From the NCBI RefSeq assembly GCF_037971845.1, contig NZ_CP150227.1, forward strand, positions 3,844,001-3,908,000: a stretch of DNA of 64,000 bases, read 5' to 3'. Under the pieces are notes generated by a model. It worked only from the letters and a program-made list of their open reading frames with translations, was not told where the DNA came from and did not search any database. The translations under genes and the position numbers were made by a program. This document shows positions 8,326 to 17,488 of this stretch, piece after piece (within the stretch, counting starts at the first letter, position 1; every line of letters begins with the position of its first letter). The stretch is from Paenibacillus sp. FSL R5-0766. Its GTDB lineage: Bacteria; Bacillota; Bacilli; Paenibacillales; Paenibacillaceae.

Positions 8326-8574
8326 ATGTTTGAAACATTAAAAAATATCATTGCAACTGTGCTCGAGGATGACTCGCTTCGTGAAACTCTCACAATGGAG
8401 AGCGACCTGATTAACGACGTCGAGTTAGATTCCCTACAGATGATAACGTTTATTCTCGGCGTTGAAGATGCTTTTGGGGTGGAGATCGTTTACGAGGACC
8501 TGGACTTGGCTTGTCTGCGCTCAATCGGTGCCTTCATGGCATTCCTAAAAGGCATGAATCAAGAGGTCGGGTAG
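8326..8574 (+). CDS. Acyl carrier protein 2
   Basis: An 82-residue carrier protein with canonical phosphopantetheine site LDSLQMITF (Ser36 counted from ATG 8326). An upstream in-frame ATG at 8317 overlaps the AAAGG ribosome site, so 8326 is preferred. The stop codon is one base before the ATG of the ATP-grasp gene, so the two are translationally coupled. This pairing mirrors BtrI/BtrJ, where an ATP-grasp enzyme loads an amino acid onto a dedicated carrier protein. The likely role is to hold the amino-acid-derived building block. Confidence 0.88.
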   Translation: MFETLKNIIATVLEDDSLRETLTMESDLINDVELDSLQMITFILGVEDAFGVEIVYEDLDLACLRSIGAFMAFLKGMNQEVG

Positions 8575-8575
8575 T

Positions 8576-9892
8576 ATGTTGGTTGCCAGCACTTTTGATT
8601 CGGAAACCTATTGGCGTGAAGAAGGGAGTAGCAGGTTGCCTTTTATTCCTGATCCTTCACGGTCGCGGGTCGTAATGGCTATGGATGAATTGCTGGCTTC
8701 CTTATGTGGCCCGGAGGACACACTGTTGACCCGCTTTGAGATGGATGAGGCGCACATGGATTATTTGGCGCACATCGGCTTTCATTTTAAACAGCTTAGT
8801 GCGAATGTCCCAAGCCATGAACCAAATCTGTTTCGTGCTCTGTACGAAGTTCCAGAGACCGACGAGAGGCTGAAGCAGTTTAGTGAAATGACTCCCTTTT
8901 CAGTCGTACCTTACGCTCACGAGCTTCTCGACAGGTACAACTATTCGAACAAACTGCCCACCCTTCAAGATGTTAAACGAGTAAATTCTAAGTTGTATTC
9001 TGCCGATCTTGCTAAGAGACTTCTGGGCAGCTCCTATAGCCAGCCAGTGTTCAGCGCGGATGAATTGGCTGCAGTAGGGCGAGAGCTTATGGGGTTGTCG
9101 AATGGGGTCCTGTTAAAAGACCCCTTTGGCGTAGCTGGAAAAGGCAATATGTTGTTTAAAAACCTATCATCTTTGGAACGTGTAGTAAGCTATTTGCGCA
9201 AACAAGAGCAAGCTGGTTCCTCAACGGCGTTTCTTGTCGAGCCGTTCCTTGACGTGGAATATGATTTTTCCTGCCAATTTTCAATTGATGAGAGCGGGTC
9301 GTACCAGATCATCGGCTTGCAGCAAATCATCAATCGACAGTTTGCTTATGTGGGGTCACAAGTGATGCAGGAGGAGAACAGTCATTCGCTAATACGGAAC
9401 GGTTATTTCGATGTCATTGAGAAGCTTGCTTCCTCACTATACAAGGACAGGTACTTCGGCCATGTTTGTGTAGACTCCATGATACTAAAGGACGGCACAA
9501 TCGTGCCGATTGTAGAAATCAATGCCCGTCAATCGATGGGACTGGTCAGTCATCGACTGGGCGAACGGCTGGAAAATGGGAAGCACGGGACATTTACGTT
9601 CCGAACGGTAGGCAGTCGCCATCGGTTTGATTACGGGCAGTGGCTGCGGCAGCTGGATGATGACGGCGTTTTATACCCTAATCATACCGGTGGGGGCATC
9701 ATCCCGCTTTCCCCGGCGTGCATGTTTGCTGGCTATGGGGAATCAGATTACCCACAGACATTAAGCGAAGGCAGTTTCATCAAGGGTAGGCTTTATCTGT
9801 TTGTAATCGCGCGAGATGTACAGGAGCAGAAAAGTTTAATCGACAAGCTAAAGGAACGTTTTGAAGTCCAGGGAGGCAAGTGGTATGGATAG
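8576..9892 (+). CDS. ATP-grasp ligase, putative amino-acid:carrier-protein ligase
   Basis: A 438-residue ATP-grasp enzyme. The glycine-rich nucleotide loop is at LLKDPFGVAGKGNML (about 178-192), the central strand LVEPFLDVEYDFSC follows, and the Mg-binding EINAR motif occurs near residue 316. ATP-grasp enzymes form acyl-phosphates and pass the acyl group to an amine, thiol or carrier. The direct coupling to ACP2 suggests that it charges the carrier with an amino acid, as BtrJ does with glutamate, but a free-amine acceptor (peptide ligase) is also possible. It overlaps the glycosyltransferase by eight bases. Confidence 0.8.
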   Translation: MLVASTFDSETYWREEGSSRLPFIPDPSRSRVVMAMDELLASLCGPEDTLLTRFEMDEAHMDYLAHIGFHFKQLSANVPSHEPNLFRALYEVPETDERLKQFSEMTPFSVVPYAHELLDRYNYSNKLPTLQDVKRVNSKLYSADLAKRLLGSSYSQPVFSADELAAVGRELMGLSNGVLLKDPFGVAGKGNMLFKNLSSLERVVSYLRKQEQAGSSTAFLVEPFLDVEYDFSCQFSIDESGSYQIIGLQQIINRQFAYVGSQVMQEENSHSLIRNGYFDVIEKLASSLYKDRYFGHVCVDSMILKDGTIVPIVEINARQSMGLVSHRLGERLENGKHGTFTFRTVGSRHRFDYGQWLRQLDDDGVLYPNHTGGGIIPLSPACMFAGYGESDYPQTLSEGSFIKGRLYLFVIARDVQEQKSLIDKLKERFEVQGGKWYG

Positions 9893-10994
9893 TCATTTGA
9901 AGCCTTGTGTCACTATACTTGGATCCGGTAACTCACTAGGTGTGTACATGCCCGCCGTACAGCTAGGCATTTACCTGGAGCGTTCCGGCATTTCAAACGA
10001 AGTCTGTGTGCTCGAAAATGTGTATGTCGACGGCGTAAAGAACAAAGTGCCGGCTTATCGTAAAGCCTTTCATGATAATTTCGCTATCGCTCGGAAGAGT
10101 GTGGAGTTGGCTCGCGATATTTCAGATTGCCTGGATCCCACCAAGGTACAGCTGCTGCTGGAAGATTGGTCCCGTGAGCGCCGGACGTCGTTCATTGCGT
10201 TGACTGGGTTCTGGATCCCGATTTTGGAACAATATGAACGCTTTGTTGGAACTCGGCTCGAGGTCGACATGCTTCATCTCGATGCTGCGCTTTCGCCATC
10301 TTATTTGGTCTATGGATCTCGAAGCGAGCGGTACAACCACATTTGGTTTTACGAACCGACCAAGAAGCGTTTTGAATTACAACTTCCGATGACGGACGAA
10401 GCACCGATCCCGTTTCGCCAGCGAGAAGAGAGGTTGGTGGTCCATGGTGGCGGCTGGGGGATTGGGACCTACCCGCAGGCTGTTAGAGACCTGCTTGAAG
10501 GCGGTATGGAGCTGGATGTTCTGGCTTATTTTGACGAGGATATCCAGCCTGATCCACGCATTTGCTATTATCGGAACGACCCCTCGTGGAGTCCGTGGCT
10601 GAGGAATAGACGGGGGGAGTTCGGTTTTCCTCCATTTGCTCAGATCCAACATGGAGAGACTCCCATTTACTTAGACAGCGGAACTGTTCCCCTGCTATTT
10701 GAACGAATTCGCCGTTGCACAGCCATTGTCAGTAAGCCGGGTGGCTATTCCTTGATGGAATCGTTCGCCGCTGCGACGCCTATGGTTTTTCTTGAACCCT
10801 TTGGAAGACACGAAACCGCCAATGCTGATTATTGGATTAAGCAAGGATTTGGCGTGTCCTTTACGGATTGGAAGATGCAGGGATTCAACATCGAGATATT
10901 GGAACGTGCTCATTGTAACCTACTACAAGCCCGCGAGCATTGCAAAACTTATGGAGGTGTACATTATGCAACCCAAAACGAGTCGGAAGTTTGA
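9885..10994 (+). CDS. GT-B fold glycosyltransferase (MurG/UGT-like)
   Basis: A 369-residue protein. The N-terminal Rossmann half starts VTILGSGNSLG, and the C-terminal half carries the donor-binding signature SKPGGYSLMESFAAATPMVF, followed by Glu and NADYW, typical of UDP-sugar GT-B transferases. ATG 9885 with ribosome site AGGGAGG is preferred over an upstream TTG. The enzyme probably transfers a sugar such as GlcNAc that the PIG-L enzyme then deacetylates. Its end overlaps the radical SAM gene start by 29 bases, which indicates tight coupling. Donor and acceptor cannot be told. Confidence 0.78.
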   Translation: MDSHLKPCVTILGSGNSLGVYMPAVQLGIYLERSGISNEVCVLENVYVDGVKNKVPAYRKAFHDNFAIARKSVELARDISDCLDPTKVQLLLEDWSRERRTSFIALTGFWIPILEQYERFVGTRLEVDMLHLDAALSPSYLVYGSRSERYNHIWFYEPTKKRFELQLPMTDEAPIPFRQREERLVVHGGGWGIGTYPQAVRDLLEGGMELDVLAYFDEDIQPDPRICYYRNDPSWSPWLRNRRGEFGFPPFAQIQHGETPIYLDSGTVPLLFERIRRCTAIVSKPGGYSLMESFAAATPMVFLEPFGRHETANADYWIKQGFGVSFTDWKMQGFNIEILERAHCNLLQAREHCKTYGGVHYATQNESEV

Positions 10995-12135
10995 TGAGCG
11001 TGTGTTTAACGATCTGAAGCGTACAATTATGAATATGTCCCGGGTCAGTCGGCTTCGAGCGACCGATAGTCGCTATGCGATGGAGATCCCGGAAGATATC
11101 GGGATCAAGCTGAACAACGGGTGCAACTTGCGTTGCAAGCATTGCTACGAGTGGAACGCGGACGGCTTTCACTGGGACATGTCCAAGGAGGAGCAAGGTA
11201 AAGAAATCGATGTCGCGTTGGTCGATAAGCTCCTTGCCTTCACCCATGAGAAGAAGTCGAAAGTTTATCTTTGGGGCGGAGAGCCGCTGTACCATAGCAA
11301 GTTCGATCAGATTGCGAATCTGCTGGAACGCGATCAGCGTACGACGACGATTTGTACTAACGCGATTCTTCTGGAGGAAAAGTTAGATTCACTGCTTAAG
11401 ATTGGTGAGGGACTTGTCGTACTAGCCAGTCTGGAGGGATTCGAGGCAGAGAACGACGCGATTAGGGGCAGAGGGACCTACAAAAAGGTGGTTAGTGCCA
11501 TAGAACGTCTGCTGGAGTTGCAGCGTCAGGGCATTTTCAAGGGCAGAGTATCCGTCAGCTTGACGATGAATGATCTCATGATTCCCAAAATGTTTGATTT
11601 TATGAAGTTTTTCGAGGAGATGGGCGTGGATTCGGTCTACTTTGTATATCCGTGGTATATCGCACCTGAGTCTGCTCAGGAGATGGACCATTTCTTCATC
11701 AAAGAGTTTGATTGGCTGGATCCAATCCGTCAGGGTAGCTGCAGTTGGAATTCATTCACTTATCATATCTCCGGCGAGAAGGTGGGGGCACTCAAGGAGG
11801 AGGTTCTCCGCATCTCCGAGCAAACATGGGGAAGCCGGGTTCGATTTATGCCCGCATTGGAGCAAGACGAGATAGAGGATTTTGTCACTGGCGTGCAGAG
11901 AACCGGGATGAAGCGGAAGGAATGCTTGGCGATCTCCACCCGAATGGACGTATTGCCGAGCGGAAACGTCACTCCGTGCAAGTTCTTTCCTGAGATGGCG
12001 GTCGGCAACATTAGTGATGTGGATGTGAAGGAGGTTTGGAAGGGAGAAAATTTTGCCAAACACCGAGAGGTATTAGCTTGCGGACTGATGCCGGTCTGTT
12101 CCCGATGCGGGTTACTTTATCATTATGGCCGGTAA
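10966..12135 (+). CDS. Radical SAM/SPASM domain enzyme
   Basis: A 389-residue radical SAM protein. The cluster motif CNLRCKHC (CxxxCxxC) lies near residue 45, and the YLWGGEPL segment is the SAM-binding GGE motif. A C-terminal SPASM region has Cys in CLAISTRMDV, TPCKFF and CGLMPVCSRC for auxiliary Fe-S clusters. Such enzymes oxidise alcohols (BtrN), cross-link peptides or form epimers. The start ATG at 10966 has GGAGGT six bases upstream. In this cluster a BtrN-like alcohol oxidation or a modification of the carrier-bound unit is plausible; the reaction is unknown. Confidence 0.88.
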   Translation: MQPKTSRKFDERVFNDLKRTIMNMSRVSRLRATDSRYAMEIPEDIGIKLNNGCNLRCKHCYEWNADGFHWDMSKEEQGKEIDVALVDKLLAFTHEKKSKVYLWGGEPLYHSKFDQIANLLERDQRTTTICTNAILLEEKLDSLLKIGEGLVVLASLEGFEAENDAIRGRGTYKKVVSAIERLLELQRQGIFKGRVSVSLTMNDLMIPKMFDFMKFFEEMGVDSVYFVYPWYIAPESAQEMDHFFIKEFDWLDPIRQGSCSWNSFTYHISGEKVGALKEEVLRISEQTWGSRVRFMPALEQDEIEDFVTGVQRTGMKRKECLAISTRMDVLPSGNVTPCKFFPEMAVGNISDVDVKEVWKGENFAKHREVLACGLMPVCSRCGLLYHYGR

Positions 12136-12186
12136 ACGTTATCGTCCACCTTCTAGTTCGATTTTCATTGTTAAGGAGGAGCGCAA

Positions 12187-13176
12187 TTGACAGCGATCCA
12201 AGTGGTGCAGTTAGCTAAAAACTTCACCTATTACACCAAAGAGGTCGGAATGCTTCATTCCATTAAAAACCTCTTTTATCGGAAAAGTTTGACGAAGGAA
12301 GCGGTGAAAAATATCTCCTTTTCGATCGAAGAGGGGGAAATGGTTGCATTCCTTGGGCCTAATGGGGCAGGCAAAACGACGACGCTAAAGATGCTCTCTG
12401 GCATCTTACATCCAACTAGCGGCGAACTTACTGTACTGGGCTTCAAGCCTTATGAGCGAAATAAGGAATTCAAGAAGCAGTTCGCTATTGTAATGGGGCA
12501 GAAGAGTCAACTATGGGTTGACTTGCCTGCGGCGGAATCCATTTTGCTAAACAAATATATCTATCAGGTTGACGATCAGCATTACAAACAAACACTGAAC
12601 GAACTCATCGAACTGTTGGACGTCAAGCACATTATGAATGTTCAGGTAAGGCGTTTATCGCTAGGTGAGCGTATGAAGATGGAGCTCCTTGCGGCGCTTA
12701 TTCATAAACCGAAACTGCTTTTCCTGGATGAGCCGACGATCGGACTCGATATTGTTACACAGAAAAAGGTGCGGGAGTTTTTGAAGTATTACAACGAACA
12801 GCATAGGACAACGATTATTTTGACAAGTCATTACATGAAGGACATCGAGGATCTGTGCAAGCGGACGATCATTATCAATGATGGCAGGCTCGTCTTCGAC
12901 GGGGATCTGAAGCGAATCGACGATGTCTTGAACGACACAAAAATCATACAGTTGAAATTTAAGCAACACGTAGCGACTGGACAGCTGCAGTTGTACGGGA
13001 AGGTGCGTCAATCGGACGGATTTCATGCCACGCTGGAGATAAGTAAGGAGCGCATTAGCATGGCTTCCAGGGATTTGCTTGAACACTACCCGATTGAAGA
13101 TATTACGATCGAAGATATTCCTATCGAGGAAGTCGTTGTATCCTTGTATCAGCGGGATGATCGGGTATCCGGATGA
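12187..13176 (+). CDS. ABC transporter ATP-binding protein (ABC-2 type exporter)
   Basis: A 329-residue ATPase with Walker A GPNGAGKTT, signature LSLGERMKMELL, Walker B LLFLDEP and a following His switch (TSHYMKD). The C-terminal 80 residues form an acidic extension typical of drug- and lipid-export ATPases. The start is TTG, seven bases after AAGGAGGA. It overlaps the first permease gene by ATGA. Together with the two permeases downstream it forms an exporter, probably for the cluster product and thus self-protection. Confidence 0.93.
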   Translation: MTAIQVVQLAKNFTYYTKEVGMLHSIKNLFYRKSLTKEAVKNISFSIEEGEMVAFLGPNGAGKTTTLKMLSGILHPTSGELTVLGFKPYERNKEFKKQFAIVMGQKSQLWVDLPAAESILLNKYIYQVDDQHYKQTLNELIELLDVKHIMNVQVRRLSLGERMKMELLAALIHKPKLLFLDEPTIGLDIVTQKKVREFLKYYNEQHRTTIILTSHYMKDIEDLCKRTIIINDGRLVFDGDLKRIDDVLNDTKIIQLKFKQHVATGQLQLYGKVRQSDGFHATLEISKERISMASRDLLEHYPIEDITIEDIPIEEVVVSLYQRDDRVSG

Positions 13177-13982
13177 ATGCCTTTCCCAAATACGGACGCG
13201 TGTTCCAGTTAGGCGTTCAGTCTTCACTCGAATATCGACTTGACTTTCTCTTTTCCTTGATCAGTGCATTCTTTCCGATTCTGATCCAATATTATATTTG
13301 GACAGCGGTCTATGGAAGATCAGAATCGTCGGAATTTTTCGGATATACCTACGGCCAAATGATTTTATACACGATAACGGCAGCCATCGTGACAAAAATT
13401 GTGACAACGGATATAGGTCAAAACGTGGCCACCGAGATCAAGGATGGTGGGTTGAATAAATATTTGGTTCAACCGGTCAGTTTTTTCGCTCTAAAGCTAT
13501 TTACTATGCTGGGGCAAAAGATTTTCTTTTTTTCAGCCATGCTATGTATCTTGCTGTTTACACTCGTTTACTTGACCGGAACTTATGGTATACGGATTCC
13601 CTTGGCACATATTCTACTCTTTATGGTGTCAATGGTCCTGTCTTTGTTGTTAAACTTTCTTATCTCTTATACGCTCGCGGCTGTTGCATTTATATTGTCT
13701 GAAATCTCCTATTTTTTTGAAATGACCGGCTTATTTGTCATCATTTTAAGTGGTGGTGTTTTTCCGATTGAGGTGTTTGGTAAGACCATAAATAAGATTT
13801 TAGACTACTTGCCGTTCAAGTATACGATCCATTTTCCAGCGAATGTTATTAATGGCAGATTGTCAATGGACGAGGCAGTACAAGGAATCGGGATGCAGTT
13901 CTTCTGGATGATCGCGCTGCTTGCCTTTTCACGGATCGTATGGCGCGCCGGTATGAAGAAGTATCTCGGATTGGGGGGCTGA
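13173..13982 (+). CDS. ABC-2 family permease 1
   Basis: A 269-residue membrane protein with about six hydrophobic segments. The motif GLNKYLVQPVSFFALKLF after the second segment is typical of the ABC-2 permeases that occur in pairs with a YbhF-like ATPase (PF06182-type). The start codon overlaps the ATPase stop (ATGA). Together with the next gene it should form a heterodimeric export channel. Confidence 0.88.
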   Translation: MNAFPKYGRVFQLGVQSSLEYRLDFLFSLISAFFPILIQYYIWTAVYGRSESSEFFGYTYGQMILYTITAAIVTKIVTTDIGQNVATEIKDGGLNKYLVQPVSFFALKLFTMLGQKIFFFSAMLCILLFTLVYLTGTYGIRIPLAHILLFMVSMVLSLLLNFLISYTLAAVAFILSEISYFFEMTGLFVIILSGGVFPIEVFGKTINKILDYLPFKYTIHFPANVINGRLSMDEAVQGIGMQFFWMIALLAFSRIVWRAGMKKYLGLGG

Positions 13983-13985
13983 CCG

Positions 13986-14798
13986 GTGAGAGGATGGCTG
14001 GTAACGCTTCGCAACTACCTAATGATTTACTTTTTGTTCATTAAGAACTGCTTTATTGCTCAAATGGAATACAGGACGAACTTCATACTCGGGATTGCTG
14101 TGGAAATCGCTTACTTGTTTGCCAAGCTGCTTTACGTCGTAGTAGTTTATGAGACGGACTTGCATATCGGATCGATCACGCCTGATGGTATCTTGATGTT
14201 TGTCGGCACATACACGATTATGACCGGTCTCTATTCCGGGCTGTTTTTCCCTAATTTCGTGAGGGTATCCGAGTATATACGCAGCGGGACGTTGGATCTA
14301 CTCATGGTTAAGCCAATTTCACTACAGTTTTTGGTTTCGCTTCGATACATCGATCTTGGGATGCCAATTCCGAATTTCATCGCGGGTGGAACGATGGTTG
14401 TGATCAGTTGGAATGCATTAAATATTCCCGTAACGGCATGGAGTTTATTCTCATTTTTGTTTTACTTGGGGACAGCGTTGATCATTACTTACTGTCTGAT
14501 GTTCATCCCAGCTTTGTTATCCTTCTGGCTTGTTAATACGGGAGGACTGGCGGGAATTTTCTATTCTATTTGGGACGCCAACAATATGCCAATGCCGATC
14601 TATTCACGTTTCATCCAACGAATCGGCGTGTATGTGCTGCCTTTTCTCGTCATTACGAATTTTGGGCCTATGATGGTGATGAATCAGCTGACACCTGCTT
14701 TGGCGGTATGGGGCGCTATCGCACCAATCGTGCTCCTTGTAATCGTTCGCTTCGTTTGGAATCGGGCAATACGTAATTATAACAGTGCAAGCGGCTAA
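13986..14798 (+). CDS. ABC-2 family permease 2
   Basis: A 270-residue membrane protein of about six helices, with SGTLDLLMVKPISLQFLVSL matching the coupling region of permease 1, so the two are paralogous halves of one transporter. It starts at GTG four bases after the previous stop. It completes the three-gene exporter. Confidence 0.88.
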   Translation: MRGWLVTLRNYLMIYFLFIKNCFIAQMEYRTNFILGIAVEIAYLFAKLLYVVVVYETDLHIGSITPDGILMFVGTYTIMTGLYSGLFFPNFVRVSEYIRSGTLDLLMVKPISLQFLVSLRYIDLGMPIPNFIAGGTMVVISWNALNIPVTAWSLFSFLFYLGTALIITYCLMFIPALLSFWLVNTGGLAGIFYSIWDANNMPMPIYSRFIQRIGVYVLPFLVITNFGPMMVMNQLTPALAVWGAIAPIVLLVIVRFVWNRAIRNYNSASG

Positions 14799-14829
14799 AG
14801 GCTGACAGCTTAATTGAGGGAGGAATGAC

Positions 14830-15780
14830 ATGCATATGCTTCGTTGGCCGGCAACCGGCATTTCCTTAGTATGTCCTTTTTGCAAGTCAAAGCTAAACAC
14901 ATCGGATCAAGTGTTGGTGTGCGGGGAGTGCGCGGTCAGTTATCTCTTCGGTGATGGTGGTGTTCCGTTTATGCTGGCTGATCTGCAAGGGCAGGAAAGC
15001 GGGGAAACTGCAGTCCTCAAAAAAGATATCATGAAGATGTTCACTAACTATAATCGGTCCTTGGACGAGAGTGGCTTTTCCCGCTTCTCGACATTTATCA
15101 ATTGGGGGTTCGCCTCCGAGTTCAACCAGGCACCAGCAAGTGTCAATCGAAACTCCATCCGGCTTCTGCAGGAGTGCTTGGATGGTTTATATCTCGAGGA
15201 TAAGAACATTTTGGAGGTAGCCTGTGGCAGGGGGGGAGGCGTGCGAGAGCTCTGTCGAAGTTACGGTGTGAGAAGCGTTGTTGGCTTAGATCTGACCGAA
15301 GCCAATATTGCATTTTGCCAATTGACCAACCGTTTCCCAAATGCCTATTTTTGTGTTGGGGACGCCGAGAGGCTTCCTATCGGTTCGTCATGTTGTGATT
15401 TTGTCCTCAACATGGAAGCGTCTGATCTATATCCGTCGATTAAGTCTTTTTATGACGAGGTCTTCCGGGTACTGAAACCGGGCGGGACTTTTGTTTATGC
15501 GGACGATTTGCCAACCTGGAAGTTTGACAATGGTGAACGGTATTTGCTTGAACTGGGCTTCGAGCTGCTTATATCACGTGATATCACGGGGGAAGTTTTG
15601 CTTTCAAGTGATCAAGTTCTAAAAAATCGCATAGCCGCTTTTGGATCTGAAGGTCAGATGGATACTGCGATTTGGAAAACAATGGGTGTGCCAGGTACGT
15701 CCTTGTACGATGAAATGAAGAGCGGGGAACGCCAGTACAAGATCATGCATTTCCGAAAGCAGCCTCATCACAATGTATGA
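14830..15780 (+). CDS. SAM-dependent methyltransferase with N-terminal zinc ribbon (copy 2)
   Basis: A 316-residue paralogue of the protein at 2530-3528. The zinc ribbon has C15-x2-C18 and C31-x2-C34, then the SAM site NILEVACGRGG, VVGLDLTEAN, GDAERLPI and LKPGGTFVYAD. The ribosome site is GAGGGAGGA. The start of the next gene overlaps its last codons. It is likely to methylate an O or N of the growing product. The zinc ribbon may help dock the carrier protein or substrate; that is inference. Confidence 0.87.
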   Translation: MHMLRWPATGISLVCPFCKSKLNTSDQVLVCGECAVSYLFGDGGVPFMLADLQGQESGETAVLKKDIMKMFTNYNRSLDESGFSRFSTFINWGFASEFNQAPASVNRNSIRLLQECLDGLYLEDKNILEVACGRGGGVRELCRSYGVRSVVGLDLTEANIAFCQLTNRFPNAYFCVGDAERLPIGSSCCDFVLNMEASDLYPSIKSFYDEVFRVLKPGGTFVYADDLPTWKFDNGERYLLELGFELLISRDITGEVLLSSDQVLKNRIAAFGSEGQMDTAIWKTMGVPGTSLYDEMKSGERQYKIMHFRKQPHHNV

Positions 15781-16744
15781 GAACCACTTGACGATCGTCG
15801 ATTATTCCGTCTATCTCCCGAAGTCCCGTATCCATGTCACGAAAGCGATTCAGCAGGTGAAGGCTGACGGCGTTGAATTTCGAATGAGCGATTCCGAATA
15901 CTTGAACAAAGGCTTTGAGCTGGTGCCCATAGAAGAGGAACTTGAATTGGAACAGATGATTGCTACCGTGTGTAGGCCAATTTTGCACCGGGCTCTGCAA
16001 ATGAATGTACAGATCGCGGCAGTCATGTTTGCTAGTGTAACGAATAATGAAAACGGTGAACGGAATCTTTTTGATCGCCTAGCAGATGAATTCGCCCTTG
16101 AGACAGTCCCATTTATCCCTTTGGAGGAATATTCTTGTTCCACGATGCACTTATCGTTGAGTCTGGCGTCGAACTACTTCATGGCCCCGTGTCAGCAAGG
16201 TAAAGGAATCTTGTTCATCACTGCCGACAGAGCTATGAATTCTTATGAACGGAGCGATCCGTTCATGGTGTTCGGTGACGGCGCGAGTGCTGCTTTATAT
16301 ATGAAGGGGCAGCGTCAAGGACAGCAGACACTTGCTTCGGTTATGAGAGTCGACGGCCTCGTATACGATCTGGATCCAGATCGTATTCAATTATATTACT
16401 CAACGTTTTATTTAGGGGTCAGACAGGCAGTAAAAGCAGCATTAAGCGAGTCCGGTATTCACATTGCTCAGATCGCCGTGATCTTTTGCACCAATTTGGG
16501 GCTACACGTATGGAGTATGCTGGCTCAAGTACTGAGGGTGTCTCTGGAACGCTTCTACAATCTAACCCTCTCCAAGGACGGACACATTCATAACACCGAT
16601 ATCCTAAATAATATCGATCACGCTATCTGTTCAGGTTTCTTGAAAGAAGGGGACTTGTATATGACGATTTCCGTTGGCTTCGGAGGCTATTACGGTTGTG
16701 CGATTCATCGGTATTCCAAGAAGGTGAACGAGCTATGTATTTGA
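15773..16744 (+). CDS. 3-oxoacyl-ACP synthase III-like (thiolase-fold) protein
   Basis: A 323-residue thiolase-fold protein. A Cys at the nucleophile position (Cys122 in EEYSCSTMHLSL) is followed by the family's D-rich strand ADRAMNS and the glycine loop FGDGASAALY. The C-terminal GFGGYYGCAIHRY matches the FabH end GGG-x-GAA. The HQAN His appears to be replaced (FCTNLGLHVW), so ordinary condensation is doubtful; CerJ-like acyl transfer is an alternative. It overlaps the methyltransferase at its start and the half-length homologue at its end, which suggests a heteromeric complex. Confidence 0.75.
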   Translation: MYENHLTIVDYSVYLPKSRIHVTKAIQQVKADGVEFRMSDSEYLNKGFELVPIEEELELEQMIATVCRPILHRALQMNVQIAAVMFASVTNNENGERNLFDRLADEFALETVPFIPLEEYSCSTMHLSLSLASNYFMAPCQQGKGILFITADRAMNSYERSDPFMVFGDGASAALYMKGQRQGQQTLASVMRVDGLVYDLDPDRIQLYYSTFYLGVRQAVKAALSESGIHIAQIAVIFCTNLGLHVWSMLAQVLRVSLERFYNLTLSKDGHIHNTDILNNIDHAICSGFLKEGDLYMTISVGFGGYYGCAIHRYSKKVNELCI

Positions 16745-17313
16745 CATTTCATCATGCTGAGGCAGCTTTGAGATTTGAAATGCCATGGGGACGGATAACC
16801 GATCTAATTGAAACGAATAGGAATTGGACCGAAGGAATTGACTTGCTCTGTTACTGTCATCAGACGGACTTGGAAACTGGTGTTAATGGCTGTGCTAAAC
16901 TGAGACAAGAATTAGGGCTAAATGAGGTTATGCCCATTTCCGTCGGGCAGTCGGGTAGCCTTTCTCTATATAATGCATTAACATTATTAGACTGGATGTT
17001 CAATAGCGGTACAAAAAATCATGCTCTTTGCGTCATTGCCGACTCATTCATTCCGGATCATATGGACAAACAAGGGAGTTACATGAGTATGATCGCATTG
17101 ATCGGTGTATCGACTATGGCCGGGGATTATCGAGTTGAAAGCTGCCGTAAGCTTCCAGGTACCAGCGTTAAAGCTGGAGCGAAAAGTGCAGTTGAACCGA
17201 TTCTAAAGCTTGGGCTGCACCACCCGGAGTTTACAAGCGATCCGGAGATGGAAGTCGTCACGTTCGATGCTGGAGTCTTCGGCGCAAGCCAACTGAAGTT
17301 GCGACGGACATAA
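16735..17313 (+). CDS. Half-length KAS III-like protein without active-site Cys
   Basis: A 192-residue protein starting at ATG 16735, overlapping the preceding gene by ten bases. Residues 65-125 follow the N-terminal thiolase half: VGQSGSLSLYNALTLL in place of the nucleophile-Cys helix, then LCVIADSF, and MIALIG where partners have GDGAS. The nucleophile position is Gln72 or Ser73, depending on alignment, not Cys. The C-terminal thiolase half is missing. It is either a truncated gene or a non-catalytic partner subunit of the full-length homologue. It is the last gene of the cluster. Confidence 0.55.
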   Translation: MYLTFHHAEAALRFEMPWGRITDLIETNRNWTEGIDLLCYCHQTDLETGVNGCAKLRQELGLNEVMPISVGQSGSLSLYNALTLLDWMFNSGTKNHALCVIADSFIPDHMDKQGSYMSMIALIGVSTMAGDYRVESCRKLPGTSVKAGAKSAVEPILKLGLHHPEFTSDPEMEVVTFDAGVFGASQLKLRRT

Positions 17314-17488
17314 TTCCCTTCACCCGCTCAGTTTTACCAAGACCATATAGGAGAATGTTTGTTTTTTTCATGGGCTCCATCGTGACCTCGAGATGATGGC
17401 GGCATTTTACATTGCGCAGAGTATTACAGATGGAATTACACTAAACTCTTCTCAGAAAATTATCTCGGCGGCAGCGTCTAACTTCAAA

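Noticed and set aside
12661-13227. 188-codon minus-strand frame within the ABC ATPase gene
   Set aside because: It lies wholly opposite a clear ATPase gene with complete motifs and has no ribosome site or family resemblance.
6075-17313. Reading the cluster as a complete aminoglycoside (butirosin) pathway
   Set aside because: No 2-deoxy-scyllo-inosose synthase, aminotransferase or decarboxylase (BtrK-like) gene is present; only the carrier-protein, ligase, deacetylase, glycosyltransferase and radical SAM parts match.
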